Shown here: positions 8,585 through 17,066 of the stretch, one piece after another | How positions within the stretch are numbered: the stretch's first letter is position 1 | Layout: each line of letters starts with the position of its first letter | DNA from: Nocardioides baculatus | GTDB lineage: Bacteria > Actinomycetota > Actinomycetes > Propionibacteriales > Nocardioidaceae | DNA: 64,000 nucleotides | Direction: 5' to 3' | NCBI RefSeq assembly: GCF_016735675.1 | Contig: NZ_JAERSG010000001.1 | Location: 992,001-1,056,000 of the forward strand | Translations under genes and position numbers: made by a program | The notes under the pieces: generated by a model | What the model saw: the letters and a program-made list of their open reading frames with translations, nothing else | What the model was told of the DNA's origin: nothing | Database searches by the model: none

Positions 8585-9655
8585 ATGCACGTACGCCGTC
8601 GCCTGACCGTCGCCGTCGCCACCACCGCCCTGACCCTCGCCGGCGCGCTCGTCGGCGCGGCGCCTGCCGGGGCCACCGCTGACCGCGAACCGGACGCCGC
8701 GCTCACCACGGACGTACGCACGCCGACCCCGCCGGTGCTCAGCGGGGCGACCACGGCGCGGACGCGGGCAGGGCTCCCGACCTCGAGGCGTGCGGCACGC
8801 CCGCTCTTCGCGTTCTGGGGCCAGAAGTACAACCGGATCGACGGCTTCCCCTACCAGACGGGCGTGCGGGGCTCCGGCACGAGCATCCAGCTCGGGGTGG
8901 CGTGGAAGACCTACCGCGGGGTGAGGCCGATCCTGCCCAGGAAGGTGTTCGTCCAGGCGCGGATCGACGGCGGCTCGTGGGCCAAGGTCTCCGGCGCCCG
9001 GGGCAGGATCGGCAAGAGGGGCTACGTGCTGGCCCAGGTGCCGGCCCACGTCGTGCCGGCCGGCGTGGCGGCGCAGACGGTCGACTACCGCCTCAAGACC
9101 AAGAAGATCACCTCCGGTCCGCGCAAGGCCCGGCGCAGCGTGACGTCCAAGCCGGTCTCGGTGCGCTTCGAGAACCAGGCGATGTACACCGGCGACCAGG
9201 CCCGCTTCTACGCACCGATCGCCAACCTGTGCCCCAACGCCAGCGTCACCCTCGACACCGACCACACCATCGCCGAGAAGCGCGAGGCGGTCTTCTCCTT
9301 CCAGTACGGCATCGCCATCGACGTCGAGGAGATCAACGCCGTCACCGACGAGTCGGAGGCCTCCAAGCTGGCGGTCGCCATCCACGAGTGCGCCCACTGG
9401 CGGCAGTTCTACAACTGGGGCGGCACCCTCAAGGGCTACCGCGCCATGGAGAAGCGGTCCGGCGAGATCTTCGTCGCAGACGCCAACCCCAACGGCCCGA
9501 CGCCGCCCAACGCGTCCGACTGGGCGCCGCTCGAGCACGCCGCCGACTGCGCGACGTTCCTCGTGACCTCGGGTGCCGAGCGCACCTACGGGGGCTACTG
9601 CAACCCCACCGAGAACGCCGCCGCGGGCCTGCTCTGGCAGGGTCAGAGGTACTGA
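8585..9655 (+). CDS. secreted putative zinc metallopeptidase (HECAH)
   Basis: ATG 8585 follows GGGGAGCACCC. The 356-residue product starts with a clear Sec signal (Arg-rich n-region, then VAVATTALTLAGALVGAAPAG, cleavage near residue 32). The C-terminal third contains AIHECAHWRQF, an HExxH zinc motif with Cys and Ala inside, and downstream EHAADCATFL, which could supply the third ligand. The region before it (FENQAMYTGDQARFYAPIANLCPNA) resembles secreted actinobacterial proteins annotated only as hypothetical. Peptidase activity is inferred from the HExxH motif; no family name can be given. It stands alone between the LuxR gene and a sucrase/ferredoxin-like gene. Confidence 0.75.
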   Translation: MHVRRRLTVAVATTALTLAGALVGAAPAGATADREPDAALTTDVRTPTPPVLSGATTARTRAGLPTSRRAARPLFAFWGQKYNRIDGFPYQTGVRGSGTSIQLGVAWKTYRGVRPILPRKVFVQARIDGGSWAKVSGARGRIGKRGYVLAQVPAHVVPAGVAAQTVDYRLKTKKITSGPRKARRSVTSKPVSVRFENQAMYTGDQARFYAPIANLCPNASVTLDTDHTIAEKREAVFSFQYGIAIDVEEINAVTDESEASKLAVAIHECAHWRQFYNWGGTLKGYRAMEKRSGEIFVADANPNGPTPPNASDWAPLEHAADCATFLVTSGAERTYGGYCNPTENAAAGLLWQGQRY

Positions 9656-9682
9656 CCGCGACCCGTCGGCAACACTGGAGCC

Positions 9683-10453
9683 GTGCCTGACTTCCGCTGC
9701 TCCTTCGCGAGCCTCGAGGACGCGGAGCCGATCGTCGGCACCGCGCCGACCGACCCCGAGATCCTGCTCGTCGAGTGCCCCGGCCCGTGGGGCCGCGAGG
9801 CCGTCACCGACAACCGGCTGCCCGAGGCCGTGCGCGAGCACCTCGGTGGCCTGGACCTCAAGGTGTTCCTGCTGCGTCGGTACGACGGCAGTGCCGGTCC
9901 CGGCACCAGGGTCTTCCACGCCACCGCCACCGCCGAGGGCTACGACGTCCGCGGCACGGTGCTCGAGCGTCCGGACGACCTCCTCGACCTCGACCTCGGC
10001 CGAGATTCCACGAGCCTGACGGCGTACGACGGTCCGCTCTGGCTGGTGTGCACCAACGGCAAGCGCGACCGCTGCTGCGCCGAGCTCGGCCGGCCGATCG
10101 CCGGGCTGCTCAGCCAGGAGTGGCCCGAGGGCACGTGGGAGACCACGCACCTCGGCGGGCACCGCTTCTCCGGCACGCTGCTCGCGCTGCCGAGCGGCCT
10201 GACCCTGGGGCGCCTCGACACCGCCACCGCGCTTGCTGCCTGCGAGGCCGTCGAGCGCGGGGAGGTGCCGACCGAGTGGGTCCGCGGTCGCGCGGGCCGT
10301 TCCGGTGCCGAGCAGGCGCGCGAGCTGCACGTGCTCGCGGGCGGCGATCCGACCGACGAGGTCGTGGCGGTGCCCGGACCGGCGCGACGCCAGTCGTGCG
10401 GGGACGACAAGGTCAAGGGGACGACGCACTACGAGGTGCGCAGGTCGCGGTGA
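9683..10453 (+). CDS. sucrase/ferredoxin-like protein (thioredoxin-fold, probable [2Fe-2S])
   Basis: This 256-residue protein belongs to the Suc_Fer-like family. It has LLVECPGPWGREAVTDNRLP near the N-terminus, then LVCTNGKRDRCCAELGRPIA with the Cys-x7-Cys-Cys cluster motif, and HLGGHRFSGTLLALPSGL. Members have a thioredoxin-like ferredoxin fold; the partner of this one is unknown. The GTG start follows an AACACT box (9671-9676) by 6 nt, so it may be leaderless. A paralogue with the same motifs lies at 19778-20656, coupled there to an Fe(II) oxygenase. Transcription probably ends at the perfect hairpin at 10460. Confidence 0.85.
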   Translation: MPDFRCSFASLEDAEPIVGTAPTDPEILLVECPGPWGREAVTDNRLPEAVREHLGGLDLKVFLLRRYDGSAGPGTRVFHATATAEGYDVRGTVLERPDDLLDLDLGRDSTSLTAYDGPLWLVCTNGKRDRCCAELGRPIAGLLSQEWPEGTWETTHLGGHRFSGTLLALPSGLTLGRLDTATALAACEAVERGEVPTEWVRGRAGRSGAEQARELHVLAGGDPTDEVVAVPGPARRQSCGDDKVKGTTHYEVRRSR

Positions 10454-10459
10454 CGTGTC

Positions 10460-10503
10460 CCGGCGCCGGGCGGTGCTAGGAGGCGGAACCCGCCCGGCGC
10501 CGG
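10460..10503. terminator. bidirectional terminator hairpin
   Basis: A perfect 14-bp stem, CCGGCGCCGGGCGG (10460-10473) with CCGCCCGGCGCCGG (10490-10503), lies between two convergent genes that end at 10453 and 10513. There is no clear U-tract, which is common in high-GC actinobacteria. Confidence 0.75.
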
Positions 10504-10512
10504 AGTCTGTGG

Positions 10513-11382
10513 TCAGCCCTTCTCCGCCCCCGCCGTACCTCCCCGCACGAGGTACTTCTGGAAGACGAAGAAGACGATCGCGACCGGGATGGTCATCAGC
10601 AGCGCCGCGGCCATCGAGATCGGGTACTGCTTGCCCGACCCGAGCTGACCGCTCGTCAGCGTCCCGACGCCCTTGGTGAGGGTGAAGAGGTCGGGGTCCT
10701 GGCTGGCGACCAGGAAGTGGGGCAGCTCGTTCCAGGAGCCCTGGAACGACAGGATCGTCAGGAGGATGAGCGCGGGACGGGCCATCGGCAGCACGACGGA
10801 CCAGAAGATCCGGAACGTGCTGGCGCCGTCGATCCGCGCCGCCTCCTCCACGGACTCGGGAATCGTCTCGAAGAACTGCTTCATGATGAAGACGCCCGCG
10901 GCGTCGACCAGCAGGGGCAGCACCAGCGCCGGCCACGTGTTGTAGATCCCGAGGTAGTTGAGCACGAGGAACTTCGGGATCAGCAGGATGACGCCCGGCA
11001 CCGCCATCACCGCGAGGATCGCGGTGAAGACCGCTCCGCGGCCGCGGAACTTGATCCGTGCGAGGGCGTAGCCGGCGAGCGAGCACAGGAAGACCCGGCC
11101 CGCCGTGACCAGCACGGTCACGATGACGGAGTTGCGGAACCAGAGCGGGAAGTCCTTCTCGGCCAGCTCGCCGTAGGCACCCGTGGAGAACGGGTCCGGG
11201 ACGAGGGACAGGGGATTGGCCACCGCGTCGGTGTTGGTCTTGAACGACGTCGTGACCTGCACCAGGAACGGGTAGAGGTAGACGAAGGCGAAGAAGAGCA
11301 GGACGGCGTAGCCGAGGAACAGCCACAGGGCCGTCCGGTCGCGGACCATCGGCTTGGCCGACGGGGAGGACGTGGTGCTCAT
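10513..11382 (-). CDS. carbohydrate ABC transporter permease (MalG/MsmG type)
   Basis: This 289-residue inner-membrane protein has six predicted hydrophobic segments and the EAA loop PESVEEAARIDGASTFRIF...LPMARPAL, where the permease docks on the ATPase. It is the second permease of a CUT1 sugar importer. The N-terminus MSTTSSPSAKPMVRDRTALW is cytoplasmic. Its start overlaps the stop of the MalF-type gene by 4 bases. No ATP-binding subunit is encoded here, so a shared MsiK-like ATPase elsewhere in the genome is likely, as in Streptomyces. Confidence 0.93.
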   Translation of the reverse strand: MSTTSSPSAKPMVRDRTALWLFLGYAVLLFFAFVYLYPFLVQVTTSFKTNTDAVANPLSLVPDPFSTGAYGELAEKDFPLWFRNSVIVTVLVTAGRVFLCSLAGYALARIKFRGRGAVFTAILAVMAVPGVILLIPKFLVLNYLGIYNTWPALVLPLLVDAAGVFIMKQFFETIPESVEEAARIDGASTFRIFWSVVLPMARPALILLTILSFQGSWNELPHFLVASQDPDLFTLTKGVGTLTSGQLGSGKQYPISMAAALLMTIPVAIVFFVFQKYLVRGGTAGAEKG

Positions 11383-12482
11383 GAAGCACCTCCTGCGGGT
11401 GCGTTGGCGTGCGCCTTCTTCGTCCGCTTCTCCGCCCGCTTGGTGGCGATCGCGTCCCTGTCACGGAACAGGAACCGCTGGAACGAGGTCATCGCGAAGA
11501 TGATGAGGAACAGCACGAACGCCATGGCTGCTGCGATGCCCCACTTCTGGTTGTCGAAGGCGTAGGAGTACGACAGGTACGCCGGGGTGAGGGTCGACTT
11601 GCCCGGCCCGCCCTGCGTCATGACGTACACCTGGTCGAAGACCTGCCACGTGCCGATCAGGCCGAGCGTGGTCACCAGCAGCATCGTCGGTCGCAGGTGG
11701 GGGAGCGTGACGTTGCGGAACACGCCCCACGCACCGGCGCCGTCGATGCGGGCGGCCTCCTCGACCTCGACAGGCAGGTCCTGGAGGGCGGCGAGGAACA
11801 TCAGCATGAAGGTGCCGGCGGTCGTCCAGACGACCAGCATGATGATCACCGAGAGCGCGACGCTCGGCCCGGAGATCCACTGCCACCAGGTGAGCCCGAG
11901 CACGCCGCTGCCGGTGAGCGCCGACGGCGGGTCCGCGGTGCTCCAGAGGCCGAGGCCGTCACCGAGCAGGTGGAACAGCCCGCGCGAGTCGTTGAACCAC
12001 GTCGGCCCGTCGATGCCGATCGCGTCGAGCATCGAGTTGACCACGCCGGTGCCGCTGAAGAGGAACAGGAACACCAGGCTGATCGCGACCGAGCTGACGA
12101 CCGACGGGAAGTAGAAGGCGGTGCGGAAGAAGCCGACCGCCTTCAGCAGCCGCTGGTTGAGCACGAGGGCGAGGAACAGCGCGAACGCCGTCTGCAACGG
12201 CACCACGAGCAGGACGTAGAAGAAGTTGTTGCGCAGCGAGGTCATGAAGTCCGACCTCGTCAACCCGCCCTGCTCGCCGACCAGCTCGCGGTAGTTGTCC
12301 GCACCGACGAACCCGATGCCCGAGGCGAACGGGCTGCCACGACCGTTCCAGTCGGTGAACGACACCCACAGCGCCATCGCCACCGGCACCGCGAGGAAGA
12401 GACCCAGCACGACCAGGGTGGGGGAGACGAACGTCCACCCCGCCAGGGCCTGGCCGCGCCGGATGCTCCTGTCCCGACTCAC
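11379..12482 (-). CDS. carbohydrate ABC transporter permease (MalF/MsmF type)
   Basis: This 367-residue membrane protein starts at GTG 12482 (VSRDRSIRRGQALAGWTF), overlapping the binding-protein stop (GTGA); the frame is open upstream, but that part overlaps the binding-protein gene. The EAA motif is VEVEEAARIDGAGAWGVFRN...LPHLRPTM. The protein has the extended periplasmic loop typical of MalF-like subunits (GRGSPFASGIGFVGADNYREL). It pairs with the MalG-type subunit just downstream to form the channel. Confidence 0.92.
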   Translation of the reverse strand: MSRDRSIRRGQALAGWTFVSPTLVVLGLFLAVPVAMALWVSFTDWNGRGSPFASGIGFVGADNYRELVGEQGGLTRSDFMTSLRNNFFYVLLVVPLQTAFALFLALVLNQRLLKAVGFFRTAFYFPSVVSSVAISLVFLFLFSGTGVVNSMLDAIGIDGPTWFNDSRGLFHLLGDGLGLWSTADPPSALTGSGVLGLTWWQWISGPSVALSVIIMLVVWTTAGTFMLMFLAALQDLPVEVEEAARIDGAGAWGVFRNVTLPHLRPTMLLVTTLGLIGTWQVFDQVYVMTQGGPGKSTLTPAYLSYSYAFDNQKWGIAAAMAFVLFLIIFAMTSFQRFLFRDRDAIATKRAEKRTKKAHANAPAGGAS

Positions 12483-13744
12483 TGAAGCTCCGCCTCGGCG
12501 TTCTTCTGGAAGGACTCGAGGATGTCCTCGACGTCGGCGGTCCTGAGCTGCTCGAGCTGCGAGTCGAGGTCGGCCACGACCGGGCCGAGACCGGGCAGGT
12601 TGACCGGGCCCTGGCCGTAGTCGCCGCCCGCGATGAACGGCGCGTCCTCGGGGAACTGCTCGACGTAGTCGGCCTGGGCGGCCTCGCGGCTCGGCATGAC
12701 GCCGAAGGCGTCGGCGTTGGTCAGCTGCTGCTCCGGGGTGGTCATGGCCTCGACGAAGTCGACGGCCGCCGCCTGGTTCTCCGAGTCCGCGGCGATGCCC
12801 CAGCACTGGGTGAAGAGCAGGGTGCCCTTGCCCGCGGGGCCCTCGGGCAGCTCGGCGACGGTGTACTCGACGTCGGGGTAGTCGTTCTCCATCGCGCCGC
12901 GGATCCAGTTGCCCTCGATGGTCATCGCGGCCTTCTGGGTGCCGAAGGCCTCACCGCCCCAGCCGGCGTCGACGTCGGGGGCCAGCACGGCCTCACCGCC
13001 GTCGAGCATGCTCTGGACGTACTCCAGCGCCTCGGCGTTGCTCGGCTCGGTCGCTGTGGCCTCGCCGGACTCGGCGTCGACCCAGAACCCGCCGTTCTGC
13101 ACGAGGAACGCGCCGACGCGGTCACGGCCGATGCTGAGCGCCAGTCCGGCCTGGTCGGGCGTGGTCAGCTTCTTCGCGACGGCCTGGAGCTCGTCCCAGG
13201 TGGTGGGGATGTCGGCGTCGGTGAGGCCGGCCTTCTTCCACGCCGCGGTGTTGATCTCGAGCGCGAGCGTCGAGAAGTCCTTGGGTGCGCAGTAGGCCTC
13301 GCCGTCGAGCGTGAACGAGTCGACGAGGTTGGGGTAGAAGTCGTCGGCGTCGGCCAGCTGGTCCATGTAGGGGTAGAGGTTGCCGGCCTCGGCGTAGTCG
13401 CCGAAGACGCCCGCGTCGACGTAGAAGAGGTCCGGCGGGTTGCCGCCGGCGAAGCCCTGCGAGAGCTGCTGCGCGAGGTCGTTCGCCACGACGACCTCGA
13501 CCTCGTTGCCGCTCTCCTCGGCCCACGCGTCGGCGGCGTCCTGGACGGCCTGGGTCTCCGCGTCGCCGCTGGAGCCGATCAGCACCTGGAGCTTCGCTGG
13601 ACCGTCACCGGACGAGGCGGGCTCGTCGGAGCCGTTCTCCTCGAAGCCGCCACCGCCGCAGGCGGCGAGCGCGATCGAGGAGCCGAGGGCCAGTGCGACG
13701 AGGGACGTACGACGGCGGCGCGAGGGGGAAGACACGGGGGACAT
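12479..13744 (-). CDS. sugar ABC transporter solute-binding lipoprotein
   Basis: The 421-residue product begins MSPVSSPSRRRRTSLVALAL and has a lipobox SIALAAC|GG, so it is exported and lipid-anchored outside the membrane. The rest matches family-1 solute-binding proteins: LQVLIGSSGDAETQ at the start of the mature part, GNPPDLFYVDAGVFGDYAE, and AAMTIEGNWIRGAME. ATG 13744 is chosen because AAGGAG lies 7 nt before it; an ATG five codons upstream is less well placed. It is probably expressed with the two permeases, and lies 46 nt after the lacI-type regulator on the same strand. Confidence 0.93.
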   Translation of the reverse strand: MSPVSSPSRRRRTSLVALALGSSIALAACGGGGFEENGSDEPASSGDGPAKLQVLIGSSGDAETQAVQDAADAWAEESGNEVEVVVANDLAQQLSQGFAGGNPPDLFYVDAGVFGDYAEAGNLYPYMDQLADADDFYPNLVDSFTLDGEAYCAPKDFSTLALEINTAAWKKAGLTDADIPTTWDELQAVAKKLTTPDQAGLALSIGRDRVGAFLVQNGGFWVDAESGEATATEPSNAEALEYVQSMLDGGEAVLAPDVDAGWGGEAFGTQKAAMTIEGNWIRGAMENDYPDVEYTVAELPEGPAGKGTLLFTQCWGIAADSENQAAAVDFVEAMTTPEQQLTNADAFGVMPSREAAQADYVEQFPEDAPFIAGGDYGQGPVNLPGLGPVVADLDSQLEQLRTADVEDILESFQKNAEAELQ

Positions 13745-13790
13745 GTGGAGCTCCTTCATCGGGGGATCTGCGGACGGTGCGGGAGGGAGG

Positions 13791-14804
13791 TCAGGCGGGC
13801 AGGTGGAGCACGGGTGGCACGAGGACTCCTCGCGCCGGTCGGTCGGGGGTCTCGAAGCGGCCGGTGAGCAGGTCGATGCAGAGGTGGGCGGCCTGGTCGA
13901 TCGGCTGGGCGACGCTGACGAGGCCGAGGGCCGCCGCGACGGGGGTGGCGTCGAAGCCGACGACGGTCGCGGGGGTGCCGCCGCCGGCCGCCGCCACGGC
14001 GGCGCGGTGCGCGCCGAGCGCGAGGGTGTCGCTCGCGCACACGATCGCGTCCGGGGCGTCGGCGCCGGAGAGGAGGGACGCCACGGCCGCCTCGGCGGCA
14101 GCGGCGTCGTTGAGGCTGCGTGCCTCGACGGGCGCACCGAGCCCGGCGGCCTCGACGGTCTCGAGCCAGCCACGGCGCCGGTCGCTCCCGGTGCTGGGCT
14201 CGGCGCCGTCGCCGGGCCAGCCGAGGTAGGCGATCGAGCGCCGGCCGAGGTCGAGCAGGTGCTGCACGGCGAGGCCGGTGCCCCGCGCGCCGTCGACGTC
14301 GACCCAGTCGTGCGGCTCGTCGTCGTGGCCCCAGGGGCGACCGAACGCGCAGAACGTCGTACCGCTGCCGGAGAGGTAGGCGGGTCGCTGGTCGTCGGCA
14401 CTGGTCGCGGTGAGCACCACGGCGTCGGCGGCACCGGTCTGCACGAGGTCGTCGATGATCTCCAGCTCGGCGGCCTCGTCGGCCGGCTGCGCGTAGAGCA
14501 CCACCCGCAGGCCGTTGTCCTGACCCGCCTCCGCGAGCCCGTGGTAGAACGCGTCGAGGACCAGCCCGGAGATGCCGTCCTGCTGCCGCTCGGCGCGTAC
14601 GGCGATCGCGTGGGCGCGGCGGGTGGCGAGCTGGCGGGCCGGCAGCGACGGCCGGTAGCCGCTCTCGCGGATCGCGGCCAGCACGCGCTCGCGGGTGGCC
14701 TCGGCCACGCGGGCCGGGTGGCGCAGGACGTTGGAGACGGTCTGGCGCGAGACCCCCGCGCGGGCGGCGACCGAGTCGAGGGTGGCGGGCTCGTGGGCTG
14801 CCAT
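13791..14804 (-). CDS. LacI-family transcriptional regulator
   Basis: This 337-residue protein has the LacI headpiece at its N-terminus (ATLDSVAARAGVSRQTVSNVL, followed by a hinge helix near ARQLATRRAHAI), then a periplasmic-binding-protein-like ligand domain ending in DRPARGVLVPPVLHLPA. It is the first gene of the transporter transcript. Two perfect TTTGAGCGCTCAAA palindromes lie 75-105 bp upstream of its start, in the divergent promoter region; the central CG fits LacI-family operators. It most likely represses both directions until a sugar or oligosaccharide binds. Confidence 0.93.
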   Translation of the reverse strand: MAAHEPATLDSVAARAGVSRQTVSNVLRHPARVAEATRERVLAAIRESGYRPSLPARQLATRRAHAIAVRAERQQDGISGLVLDAFYHGLAEAGQDNGLRVVLYAQPADEAAELEIIDDLVQTGAADAVVLTATSADDQRPAYLSGSGTTFCAFGRPWGHDDEPHDWVDVDGARGTGLAVQHLLDLGRRSIAYLGWPGDGAEPSTGSDRRRGWLETVEAAGLGAPVEARSLNDAAAAEAAVASLLSGADAPDAIVCASDTLALGAHRAAVAAAGGGTPATVVGFDATPVAAALGLVSVAQPIDQAAHLCIDLLTGRFETPDRPARGVLVPPVLHLPA

Positions 14805-14878
14805 GGCGGTCCTCCTCGTCTCGTCCGGCCAGCGGCCGGTCGGGGGTGGTGGCGGGCGGGGCTGCGGCCCACTACTGT

Positions 14879-14910
14879 GTTTGAGCGCTCAAATGTTTGA
14901 GCGCTCAAAC
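14879..14910. promoter_or_regulatory. tandem LacI-type operators
   Basis: Two perfect 14-bp palindromes TTTGAGCGCTCAAA lie at 14880-14893 and 14896-14909, centre to centre 16 bp apart, in the 190-bp region between the regulator and the debranching-enzyme gene. The second extends to a 16-bp palindrome (14895-14910). Confidence 0.88.
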
Positions 14911-14994
14911 CGTAACGCACGTCACACTCGGTGTCACCCCCTCACGCGTTCGATCAGCTCGTCCCCGACTCGTCCCCCACCGGAAGGGCCCCAG

Positions 14995-17046
14995 ATGCAT
15001 CCCGACGAGGCGCCGCAGCAGCCGTGGCTCCACGACCTGTCCCTCACCCTCGCCGCCCCGACGCAGGTGTGGTCGGCCGCCGACGGGCAGATCGCGGGCC
15101 GGGGACTGGCGGGCGTGCACCACGGCGAACGGCGGGTGCTGAGCCTGCTCGTGCTCGACGTCGACGGCCGTGAGCCCGCAGCGGTCGCCTCGCACAGCGC
15201 GCGCGGCGACTCCACGTCGTACGTCGCCGTGCCGCGCCACCTCGGGGACCCCGGTCCCGACCCCACGGTGCGGGTGGAGCGGCAGCGCGACGTCGAGCCG
15301 GGACTGGTCCGGGAGCGCTACACGGTCTCGAGCACGGCGGCCGAGCCGGTGACCTGCACGCTCGGACTGCTCGTCGGCGCCGACCTCGCATCGCTCGACG
15401 CGGTCAAGGGCGGCGCCGGTCGTCCGGCCGTGGCGCCGGACGGCGTGGGTGGCCCGGTGCTCACCTGGCACGCGGGCTCGCTGCGCGCGGTGCTTCGCGT
15501 GCCCGGCGCCCACACGACGCGCGAGGGCGACCATGCCCGCGCCACCTGGGACCTCGTCGTCCCTCCCGGGCAGTCGGTCACCCACGAGCTCCTGCTGACC
15601 CTCGACGACAGCCGTGCGGCCGTGACGGCACCCTCCCGCGAGGCCGGCTGGAGCCGGGTCGAGGTGCAGAGCGCGGACCGACGCCTCGCGCCTGTGGTGG
15701 AGCGCTGCCTCGACGACCTGCGGCTGCTGCGGCTCGCCGCTCCCGGAGCGGACGGCGTCGAGGAGGAGTTCGTCGGCGCCGGCGCCCCCTGGTTCCTCAC
15801 CCTCTTCGGCCGCGACAGCCTCTGGACGGCGCGGATGCTGCTGCCCGTCTCCACCGACCTGGCCATGTCGACGCTGCGGCTGCTGGCACACCGCCAGGGC
15901 ACCCGCACCGACGACGCGACCGCCGAGGAGCCCGGGAAGATCCTGCACGAGGTGCGTTCGGCGGGCTTCAGCCTCAACGAGGCCGACGACGACGGCGGCG
16001 ACCGGCACCTGCCGCCGGTCTACTACGGCACCATCGACGCGACCCCGCTCTGGGCGCTGACCCTCCACGACGCGTGGCGGTGGGGTGCTCCCGCCGACGA
16101 GGTCGAGCGACTGCTGCCCGCGCTCGAGCGCGCCCTCGCGTGGCAGGTCGAGCACGGCGACGCCGACGGCGACGGCCTCCTCGAGTACGTCGACCGCTCC
16201 GGGCACGGCCTGTCCAACCAGGGCTGGAAGGACTCCGGCGACGCGGTGCGCCGCAGCGACGGCTCGCGGGCCAGCTCGCCGCTCGCCCTGTCCGAGGTGC
16301 AGGGCTACGCGTACGCCGCCGCCGTGCACGGGGCCGACCTGCTCGACGCCTTCGGCCGACCGGGCACCGACCGGTGGCGGGAGTGGGCCGAGCGGCTGCG
16401 CCGGGAGTTCGCGCAGCGCTTCTGGGTCGAGGACGCGCTCGGCGCGTTCCCGGCGATCGCGCTCGACCGCGACAAGCGCCCGGTCGTCTCGCTGACCAGC
16501 AACATCGGCCACCTGCTCGGCACCGGCATCCTCGACCCGGACGGGGTGGACCTCGTCGCGCGGCGGCTCGTCGGGCCCGACATGCTCTCGGGCTTCGGCA
16601 TCCGCACGCTGTCGACGCAGGCCGCCGGCTACTCGCCGACCGGCTACCACGTCGGCTCGGTGTGGCCCCACGACACGGCGATCTGCCTGGCCGGGCTCGC
16701 CGCCGAGCAGCGGCCCGAGACCGGCCCCGTCGCCGACGCGCTGCTCGCCGCCCTGACCGCCTTCGACGGCCGGCCGCCCGAGCTGTTCGCGGGCGACGCG
16801 CGCTCGGCGCAGCCGGCGCCGTTGCCCTATCCCGCTGCCTGCCGGCCCCAGGCGTGGTCGGCGGCGTCCGCGCTGTCGCTCGTCTCCTCGGTCCTGGGCC
16901 TCCGGCCCGGTCGCGACGGGCTCGTCGTCGACCCGGTGCAGCCGTGGTCGTTCGGGTCCACCCGGATCTCCGGGCTCGGCACCCACGGCCGGCCGGTGGA
17001 CATCGAGGTCTCGGCCGACGGGACGCAGGCGACCGTCGGGGCATAG
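14995..17046 (+). CDS. amylo-alpha-1,6-glucosidase / glycogen debranching-type enzyme
   Basis: The 683-residue protein starts MHPDEAPQQPWLHDLSLTLA after GGAAGGGCCCC; the open frame extends upstream, but that part would run across the operators. The N-terminal domain (about 20-270, beta-rich, QVWSAADGQIAGRGLAGVHHGERRVLS) matches the debranching-enzyme N-terminal domain. The C-terminal part is an (alpha/alpha)6 glycosidase: APWFLTLFGRDSLWTARM, NQGWKDSGDAVR and GYHVGSVWPHDTAICLAG hold the likely acid/base residues. No signal peptide is visible, so it acts in the cytoplasm. With the neighbouring CUT1 importer this suggests uptake and breakdown of an alpha-glucan-derived oligosaccharide, but the exact sugar is unknown. 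Confidence 0.88.
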   Translation: MHPDEAPQQPWLHDLSLTLAAPTQVWSAADGQIAGRGLAGVHHGERRVLSLLVLDVDGREPAAVASHSARGDSTSYVAVPRHLGDPGPDPTVRVERQRDVEPGLVRERYTVSSTAAEPVTCTLGLLVGADLASLDAVKGGAGRPAVAPDGVGGPVLTWHAGSLRAVLRVPGAHTTREGDHARATWDLVVPPGQSVTHELLLTLDDSRAAVTAPSREAGWSRVEVQSADRRLAPVVERCLDDLRLLRLAAPGADGVEEEFVGAGAPWFLTLFGRDSLWTARMLLPVSTDLAMSTLRLLAHRQGTRTDDATAEEPGKILHEVRSAGFSLNEADDDGGDRHLPPVYYGTIDATPLWALTLHDAWRWGAPADEVERLLPALERALAWQVEHGDADGDGLLEYVDRSGHGLSNQGWKDSGDAVRRSDGSRASSPLALSEVQGYAYAAAVHGADLLDAFGRPGTDRWREWAERLRREFAQRFWVEDALGAFPAIALDRDKRPVVSLTSNIGHLLGTGILDPDGVDLVARRLVGPDMLSGFGIRTLSTQAAGYSPTGYHVGSVWPHDTAICLAGLAAEQRPETGPVADALLAALTAFDGRPPELFAGDARSAQPAPLPYPAACRPQAWSAASALSLVSSVLGLRPGRDGLVVDPVQPWSFGSTRISGLGTHGRPVDIEVSADGTQATVGA

Positions 17047-17066
17047 TCGGTGGCCCCTGACAGGGT

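Noticed and set aside
5476-8832. 1118-codon open frame on the minus strand opposite the LuxR gene
   Set aside because: It runs antisense to a protein with clear Walker and LuxR motifs. Its translation is low-complexity V/G/R/D-rich with no domain, which is what high-GC codon bias makes on the opposite strand.
8408-11464. 1018-codon minus-strand frame spanning three or more genes
   Set aside because: It crosses the HECAH and sucrase/ferredoxin genes antisense and the MalG gene out of frame, with no family motif.
14695-14994. 100-residue N-terminal extension of the debranching enzyme
   Set aside because: The extended frame would read through both operators and the lacI start region; ATG 14995 has a better ribosome site and fits the family N-terminus.
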